A stretch of 64,000 bases of DNA. Origin: Nemophila menziesii. Its lineage: Eukaryota > Streptophyta > Magnoliopsida > Boraginales > Hydrophyllaceae. Position 1 is the stretch's first letter; each line of letters opens with the position of its first letter. Positions 57,207 to 64,000 of this stretch are shown piece by piece. The stretch lies in contig JARWIR010000011.1 in NCBI GenBank assembly GCA_029959085.1, positions 12,897,840-12,961,839 on the forward strand. The letters are read 5' to 3'. Made by a program: the position numbers and the translations under genes. The notes under the pieces are model-generated. The model was not told the origin of the DNA. It did not search any database and saw only the letters and a list, made by a program, of their open reading frames with translations.

Positions 57207-58195
57207 TGTGTTTGGGGTTTCTGGTTACGGTTTATTGTTAATGTTTATGGTTAGTATTTAGGGCTTATGGTGATGGATTAGGTGTAGGTTATAGAATTAA
57301 GGTTTTTTGTTTATTGTTTAGGATAAAATGTTAGAGGTTTAAGAAATTAGGGTTTAATGTTACGAATGGCAAAACCCTAATGGACCCAAAATACGAAAGC
57401 CTAAAATAAAATATTAAAAACGACCTAAAAGTTAAGTAAATAAATCTAAAAATGTAAAACAGATGATTTTAGATAGCGAAGCTATCAGTTGGTCCCAAAA
57501 GACCCAAACACACTCAAAAAATATATATTATGTGCCCCATTCTGAGAAAGTATGCGAAAGTTAGACAAAACCTTCCCCGAAACTTTAAAATCTTGAAAAC
57601 GGTTTTCAGAGTGTTTGGATGATACAAACGAGCCAATATCTTCTGGTTGTTATCCTTTCCATGGTTAGGGTTTAGTGATTAGGTTTTTGGGATTAGGGTT
57701 TAGGGTTTCTGGTTATGGTTTATTGTTAGTGTGTATGGTTAGTATTTAGGGCTTATGGTGATGGATTAGGTGTAATTTACAGGTTTAAGGTTTTGTGTTT
57801 ATGGTTTAGGGTATAATATTAGAGATTTTAGAAATTAGGTTTAATGTTACGGCTGGTAAAACCCTAACTGATCCAAAATACGATACCCCAAAATAGAATC
57901 TTAAAAACGACCTAAAAGTCAACTAAATAATTCTCAAAACATAAAATAGATGATCTTAGATGACGAAGCGATATGTTGGTCCCAGAAGGCTCAACGCACT
58001 CAAAAAAACGTATATTATGTGCCCCATTCTGAGATACTAAGCGGAAGTTAGCAAAGACCCTCAAGGGAAGTACAAACATCAAAAAACGGTTTTCAAAGTG
58101 TTTGGATGATATAAACGAGCCAAAATCTTCACATTATTATCTTTTTTGTGATTAGGGTTTACTGATTAGGGTTTTGAGATTAGTGATTAGTGTTT
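57207..58195 (+). repeat. Telomere-like satellite array S5, about two monomers
   Basis: Same unit as S2, landmark near 57660 and 58146. It begins in phase at gtttggggtttctggttacgg after LINE F and ends with agtgattagtgttt (58182-58195), the left target duplication of LINE G. Confidence 0.9.
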
Positions 58196-60957
58196 TTTCT
58201 TATCAAACCTACCATTTTATATCAAAAAATGACAAGTACAAATCAAATCCCTACTTGTTTTTGACTAAAAAACAAGCATGACTAGGAAAAACAAACCATA
58301 TACAACATTTACTAGGAAAGTAAACCTATCAACTTGCAAACAACCTATACAACCATTGCTAGAAAAATAAATCAAAATACAGAGCACCCTATACAACCAT
58401 TGCTAGGAGATTAAACCCTATACAACAATCGCTAAAATCTATTTTTAGGTCCAAGCTCCAAGCTAGCTTCCTTGTTCTTCTTGCTCTCCTCCGTTGAGTA
58501 CTCCATGTAGCTTCCATCTTGCCACCAATCTCATATTCTCAACACTCCTTTTAAATAATTTCCTATTCCAAAGTGTGTAGTGAACATCTTTCACAACTAT
58601 TTTCACGATATCCTCATATTTAGGATGTATCTTCTTAAACTCCTTTTTATTCCTCACATCCCAAATACAATAAAGAAAGCTAATAAAAGTATATGGTATC
58701 TTGTATGGTGTTACCATCAAACTTAAGCATAAAATCAAGTCTTTCCTCCCAAGTATTACCCGAGTTGTGCCAATTATGAAGAGCACAAATCTCCTTCCAA
58801 GCCAAAGTAGTAAATTTGCAATCCACAAATAAGGGATCTCTAGATTCATGTTCCTCAAAGCAAAGGTAGCATAACTTGTCTACTTCCATTCCCCACTTAC
58901 TAAGCCTATCTTTAGTGCTTAATATATCCTTACAAATTAACCAAGCACAAAACTTGTGCTTTGGCATACTCCATTTATGCCACACCACACTATACCATTT
59001 TGTTTTCTCATTTGGACCCCTTAGGTCATAAATAACATCTGACACCTTAAACCCTTTTTCTTCCCATCTTATAGTGTCATTTTCTTCATTAAGCACCATA
59101 TACTTTACCACCTCATACACCTTATTGAGCCTAGGTGGAAAAATATCCGCCTTCTCCCAATATAATATCCATCACCTTTTTATTAATATTGTAATTACCT
59201 ATAGAAATAGCATCCTTATATTCACAAATATCACCAGCACACTATCCTTTTATCCACCTATCATTTAACATATAGGTTCTTTCCCCATTTCCAACATCAT
59301 GTATAATATATTTACAAGAAAGGTACCTCACATTAAGCATAGCTCTCCATGTCTAAGGAAGTTTGCTATCATCTGTAATGCTCCATATACACTTATTCCT
59401 TAGCCAATTTGAGTAGACCCATTGAGACCAAATATTATCTTTATAACCATACATTCTCCAAAAAGCTCTAAGCATAGCAACTTGATTTATTTGGAGAAGA
59501 TTAGGTATGCCTAGTCCTCCATTTTCTTTACTTTGACATAACTCTTTCCAAGCCACTTTAGCACCATGAAAATCATTAGTATTACCCTTCCAAAGAAACC
59601 TACTCAAGAGTGATTATATCTCATGAATAACTCCCATTGGGAGGATCATTACATTACACCAATATCTAACTTTACTTTGCAAAACACTCTTGACTAAATG
59701 AAGCCATCCTGTAAATCTAAGAAATCTATGCATCCACCCTCAACACTCCAACTATATTATTAATAAGGGTAGCACACATTAAACTATTAGGTCCTTTTGT
59801 AGTTAAAGGAGCCCCAAGATATCTAACAGGAAGTTTACCCTTCTTAACATTGAGAATACTACTCAAATCATCATGAAGATCTTTGTTACAACCTCCCATA
59901 TATAGCTCACTCTTTTCAGGACTTATTTTAAGGCCATAAAGTCTAGAGAAGAGATCAAGGCCTTGTTTAAGGCTCTTAGCCGAGTCCTTATCACCATTAA
60001 AGAAAACTAAAAAATCATCAGCAAATATAAGATGGTTCAAATCCATTCTAGGACAATTAAGGTGATAAGTAAAAGCTTTATTATGTGCCACTTTCTCAAG
60101 AATAGAAGAGAAACCTTGCATACATACAACAAATAGATAAGGAGATAAAGGATCACCTTGTCTTAATCCTCTTTCTCCTTTTAAATAACCACACACACTT
60201 CCATTAATGCACAAAGAGAACATATGTGTTGAAATACACATCTTGATCCAAGATATAAACTATTAAATCCCATAATTTGGAGTAGTTGAATAAGGTACCT
60301 CCAATTAATTGTATCAAAAGCCTTTTGAAGAGCAATATTTTAAGTCCTTTCTATCATAACCTGCCACCACACTTTGAGCAACCAATATATTATCAGAAAT
60401 ACTTCTTCCTCCCCACAAAAGTAGCTTTTTTTTAACATATAAACTCCTCAAGGCTTTATTCATCCTATTAGCAATGATTTTAGATATAGCTTTGTAAAGG
60501 ATATTACAACAAGCAATGGGCCTAAAACTCTTTACTAAAGTGGGGTTTTTAACCTTGGGAATAAGAACAGTATTAGTAGCATCAATTAGCTTCAAGATTT
60601 GTCTATTATTGAAAGTTTCCTTCATAGCATTACAAACATCCTCCCCAATAATATTCCAAGTAGCTTTAAAGAAAGCACTATTAAAACCATCTGGGCAAGG
60701 AGCCTTTGAGATATCTATAGAAAAAATAGCTTCTTTAATATCATTACTAGTAATGTCTTTCACCATTTCTTTAGCTTCTTCATTAGTAATAGCTTTATCA
60801 ACAAGCTTTTTTAAGCAACTAGAGCTAACATTTTCTTCATAAACATCCTTAGTACCAATTAAACTAGTGTAGTACTTGATAAATTCATCATGAATAGCCT
60901 CATCTTCAACAACAATATCACCATTTTCAGTCACAATAGAGGCAACTCGGATTTGAG
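58196..60957 (-). mobile_element. LINE G, 5'-truncated insertion with perfect 14-bp target duplication
   Basis: Minus strand, C/D/G subfamily. It holds the 3' UTR and the last two thirds of ORF2 only; the 5' end lies in the RT N-terminal codons (aggcaactcggatttgag). agtgattagtgttt at 58182-58195 is repeated at 60958-60971, where satellite resumes in phase. This is a textbook truncated target-primed insertion, made at the TTAGTGTTT position of the satellite. Confidence 0.93.
58463..60957 (-). pseudogene. LINE G ORF2, 3' part (RT-zf-RVT), broken
   Basis: RT 60934-59726: KDITSNDIKEAIFSIDISKAPCPDGFNSAFFKATW near 60700, SFRPIACCNILYKAISKIIANRM near 60490, GERGLRQGDPLSPYLFVVCMQGF near 60130, and HLIFADDFLVFFNGD near 60010, so catalytic Asp-Asp is kept. 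An indel near 60320-60340 removes codons around DLQKAFDTINW. zf-RVT 58950-58790 has CYLCFEEHESRDPLFVDCKF, with the His replaced nearby (DHLF to DPLF), which would remove a zinc ligand. It ends at the stop at 58463. The endonuclease was never present because of the truncation. Confidence 0.9.
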
Positions 60958-63454
60958 AGTGATTAGTGTTTAGGGTTTAGGGTTTCTGGTTACGGTTTAT
61001 TGTTAGTGTTTATGGTTGGTATTTAGGGCTTATGGTGATAGATTAGGTGTAGGTTATAGGGTTAAGGTTTTGTGTTTATGGTTTAGGGTAAAATGTTAGA
61101 GATTTTAGAAAGTAGGATTTAATTTTACAATTGGTAAAACCCTAACGGGCCCAAAATACGAAACCCTAAAATAATATATTAAAAACGACCAAAAAGTCAA
61201 CTAAATAAATCTCAAAACATAAAACAGATGATTTTAGATGGAGAAGCTATATGTTGGTCCGAAAAGGCCGAACACACTCAAAAAACATATATTATATGCC
61301 CCAATCTAAGAAAGTATGTGAATGTTAGCAAAAACCCTCCCAGAAACTTCAAAAATAATTAAAGCAATTTTAAGAATGGTTGGATGATACAAACGAGCCA
61401 AATCCTTCATGTTGTTATCCTTTCCAAGGTCATGTCTTAGTGATTAAGGTTTTGGGATTAGGGTATAGGGTTTAGGGTTTCTGGTTACAGTTTATTGTTA
61501 GTGTTTATGGTTAGTATTTAGGGCTTATGGTGATGGATTAGGTGTAGGTATAGGTTTAAGGTTTTGTGTTTATGGTTTAGGGTATGAAGTTATAGATTTT
61601 AGAAATTAGGGTTTAATGTTACGGTTGGTAAAACCCTAACAGACCCAAAATACGGAACCCTAAAATGGAATATTCAAAACAACCTAAAAGTCAACTAAAT
61701 AAATCTAAGAACGTAAAACAGACGATCTTAGATGGCAAAGCGATTTTTTGGTCTCAGAAGGCCCAACGCACTAAAAAAACATATATTATGTTCCCCATTT
61801 TCAGAAAGTATGCGAATGTTAGCAAAATCCCTCCCGGGAAATTCAAAAATCTTAAAAACGGTTTTCAGAGTGTTTGGATGATACCAACGAGCCAAAATCT
61901 TCCCGTTTTTATCCTTTCCATGGTTAGGGTTTAGTGATTAGGGTTTTGGGATTAGTGTTTAGGGTTTAGTGTTTAGGGTTTCAGGTTACTGTTTATTATT
62001 AGTGTTTATGGTTAGTATTTAGGGCTTATGGTGATGGATTAGGTGTAGATTATAGGGTTAAGGTTTTGTGTTTATGGTTTAGGGTATAATATTAGAGATT
62101 TTAGAAATTAGGGTTCAATGTTAAGGTTTGGTAAAACCCTAACGGAACCAAAATACGAAACCCTAAAATAAAATATTAATACGACCTAAAATTCAACTAA
62201 TTAAATCTCAAAACGTAAAATAGATGAATTTAGGTGGAGAAGCGATTTGTTGGTCCCCGAAGGCCCAACAGTCTCAAAAAAACATATAATATGTGCCCCA
62301 TTATGAGAAAGTATGGGAAAGTTAGCAAAAACCCTCCCGAGAACTTCAAAAATCTTTAAAACGGTTTTCAAAGTGTTTTGATGATACAAACGAGCCAAAA
62401 ACTTCACGTTATTATGCTTTCCATGGTTAGGGTTTAGTGATTAGGGTTTTCGGATTACCATTACAAGTTAAGTGTTTAGGGTTTAGGGTTTCTTGTTACG
62501 GTTTATTGGTAGTGTTTATGTTTAGTATTTAGGGCTTATGGCTATGGATTAGGTGTTTGTGATCGGGTTAAGGTTTTGTGTTTATGGTTTAGGGTATAAT
62601 GGTAGAGATATTAAAATTAGGGTTTAATATTACGGTTGGTAAAACCCTAACAAACCCAAAATACGAAACCCTAAAATAAAATATTAAAAAAGACCTAAAA
62701 GTCAACTAAATAAATCTCAAAACGTAGAATCTTAGATGGCAAATCGATCTGTTGGTCTTAGAAGGCCCAACACACTAAAAAACATATATTATATGCCCTA
62801 TACTGAGAAAGTATGCGACAGTTAGCAAAAACCCTTCCGGAAACTTCAAAAATCTAGAATTCAGTTTTCAGAGTGTTTGGATGATACAAACGAGCCAAAA
62901 CCTTCATGTTCTTTCCATGGTTAGGATTTAGTAATTAGGGTTTTGGGATTAGGGTATCTAGGTTTTTGTGTTTATGGTTTAGGGTTTCACGTTATAGTTT
63001 ATTATAAGTGTTTATGGTTAGTATTTATGGCTTATGGTGATGGATTAGGTGTAAGTTATAGGTTTAAGGTTTTCTGTTTATGGTTTAGGGTATTAATGTT
63101 AGAGATTTTAGAAATTGGGGTTTAATGTTACGGTTGGTAAAACCCTAACGGACCCAAAATACGAAACCCTAAAATGGTATATTTAAAACAACCTAAAAGT
63201 CAACTAAATAAATCTCAAAATGTAAAACAGACGATTTTAGACGGCGAATCGATTTATTGTTCCCAAAAGGCTCAATGCATTCAAAAAATATATATTATGT
63301 GCCCCATTTTGAGAAAGTATGAGAAAGTTAGAAAAAATTCTCCCAGGAACTTCAAAAATTTTAAAACGGTTTTCAGAGTGTTTGAATGTTACAAACGAGC
63401 CAAAATCTTCACGTTATTATCATCTCCATTGTTAAGGTTTTGGGATTAGTGTTT
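60958..63454 (+). repeat. Telomere-like satellite array S6, five monomers
   Basis: Landmark at 61425, 61919, 62422, 62916 and 63427, with periods of 494, 503, 494 and 511 bp, the most regular stretch in the window. It supports a unit of about 500 bp. It ends with ttagtgttt (63446-63454) at the SINE. Confidence 0.92.
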
Positions 63455-63690
63455 TTTTTCGTACGAGGGTTCTGGGCTTACACCCGACTAGTCCCATGGG
63501 AGATATGGCTGCCTCCCCAACCATACCTCCATGCAATTCAGAACTAGGTTGCCCATGTTCTGGGAGGGTTTCGAACCTTGGAAACTTTCCAAACTTTTAA
63601 TAACTTTCTTCCGCCTGCGGGATCTGAACCTTGTACCTCTCACTTGAGAGACAGAGCCCTGGCCAGATGAGCTAGCTTACCTGGTTGGGT
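63455..63690 (-). mobile_element. tRNA-derived SINE with 9-bp target-site duplication
   Basis: ttagtgttt flanks it at 63446-63454 and 63691-63699. On the minus strand the head is tRNA-like, with box A TAGCTCATCTGG (63674-63663) and box B GGTTCAGATCC (63630-63620). Then come gcaggcggaagaaagttatta, a second GGTTCGAAACCC (about 63580), a body ending gggtgtaagcccagaaccctcgtacg and a run of A. The head matches the rearranged SINE at 6368-6634 and the tail matches the fragment at 50216-50236. The body shares 'catgggcaacctagttctg' with the Au-like SINE at 36232 (catgggtaacctaattctg) but has a different tail. It sits at the same satellite position as the LINEs. Confidence 0.87.
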
Positions 63691-64000
63691 TTAGTGTTTA
63701 TGGGTTAGGGTTGCTGGTTACAGTTTATTGTTAGTGTTTATGATTAGTATTTAGGGCGACTTATGGTGATGAATTAGGTGTAGGTTATAGGGTTATGGTT
63801 TAGGGTATGATGTTAGAGATTTTAAAAATTAGGGTTTCATGTTACGGTTGGTAAGACCCTAACGGACCCAAAATATGCAACCCTAAAATGAAATATTTAA
63901 ACCAACCTAAAAGGAAACTAAATAAATCTCCAAATGTAAAACAGTCGATCTTAGATGGCAAAGCGATCTGTTGGACCCAAAATGCCAACGCTCTCAAAAA
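63691..64000 (+). repeat. Telomere-like satellite S7, partial monomer running off the window
   Basis: Satellite resumes in phase after the SINE (tttagtgtttatgggttagggttgctggttacag) and continues to the window edge at the 'ccaaaatgccaacgctctcaaaaa' part of the unit. It carries a small insertion (gggcgacttatgg). Confidence 0.9.

Larger units (their letters stand above)
51068..57226. repeat. 20-bp imperfect target-site duplication of LINE F
   Basis: tgtgtttagggtttttggtt at 51068-51087 and tgtgtttggggtttctggtt at 57207-57226 match at 18 of 20 bases. Because the target is satellite, part of the match could be satellite periodicity, but the phase agrees exactly with both LINE ends. Confidence 0.7.

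Overview
This window is AT-rich plant nuclear DNA, most likely eudicot heterochromatin. It is built almost entirely of mobile elements nested in or next to a telomere-like satellite. I find no intact host gene. Every long coding trace belongs to a decayed retroelement. The plant assignment rests on L1-type LINEs with the DUF4283/zinc-knuckle ORF1 and zf-RVT ORF2 typical of plants, on Ty3/gypsy elements resembling the Athila/Tat lineage, on an Au-like tRNA-derived SINE, on TTTAGGG-like repeats, and on a block that reads like plant mitochondrial DNA. I cannot name the species.

Layout: 1-280, possible LTR-retroelement leader fragment. 281-5479, LINE A (+). 5480-6825, satellite S1 (reverse orientation) holding a rearranged SINE. 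6826-7080, unassigned. 7081-9491, Ty3/gypsy pol fragment 1 (+). 9492-9527, a copied 36-bp filler. 9528-14033, LINE B (-). 14034-18390, satellite S2. 18391-24504, LINE C (-). 24505-26211, satellite S3. 26212-30514, LINE D (-), cut off in ORF1. 30515-about 32385, putative mitochondrial insert. 32386-34750, unassigned AT-rich DNA with one lysine-rich reading frame and a roughly 140-bp tandem repeat. 34804-46999, Ty3/gypsy element 2 (-), with a SINE inside pol and full-length LINE E (+) inside its LTR. 47002-51087, satellite S4 with a tiny SINE tail. 51088-57206, LINE F (-). 57207-58195, satellite S5. 58196-60957, 5'-truncated LINE G (-). 60958-64000, satellites S6 and S7 split by a SINE (-).

The LINEs form one family with at least two subfamilies: A/B/E/F and C/D/G. 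ORF1 (about 540-565 codons) and ORF2 (1,213 codons in C and F) overlap by a conserved 11 nt. All copies carry stops or frameshifts. Full-length copies have a 5' UTR densely packed with TTGAC(C/T) W-box cores and a 3' UTR with four TTGTATAGG motifs.

The most interesting signal is a shared integration site. Four LINEs (A, C, D, G) and one SINE sit at the same point of the satellite monomer, next to TTTAGTGTTT, always in the same orientation relative to the satellite. LINE G has a perfect 14-bp target-site duplication there. A fifth LINE (F) lies about 15 bp further along the monomer. This looks like a LINE/SINE group that repeatedly used one target in a telomere-like satellite, although amplification of one ancestral insertion must be excluded.
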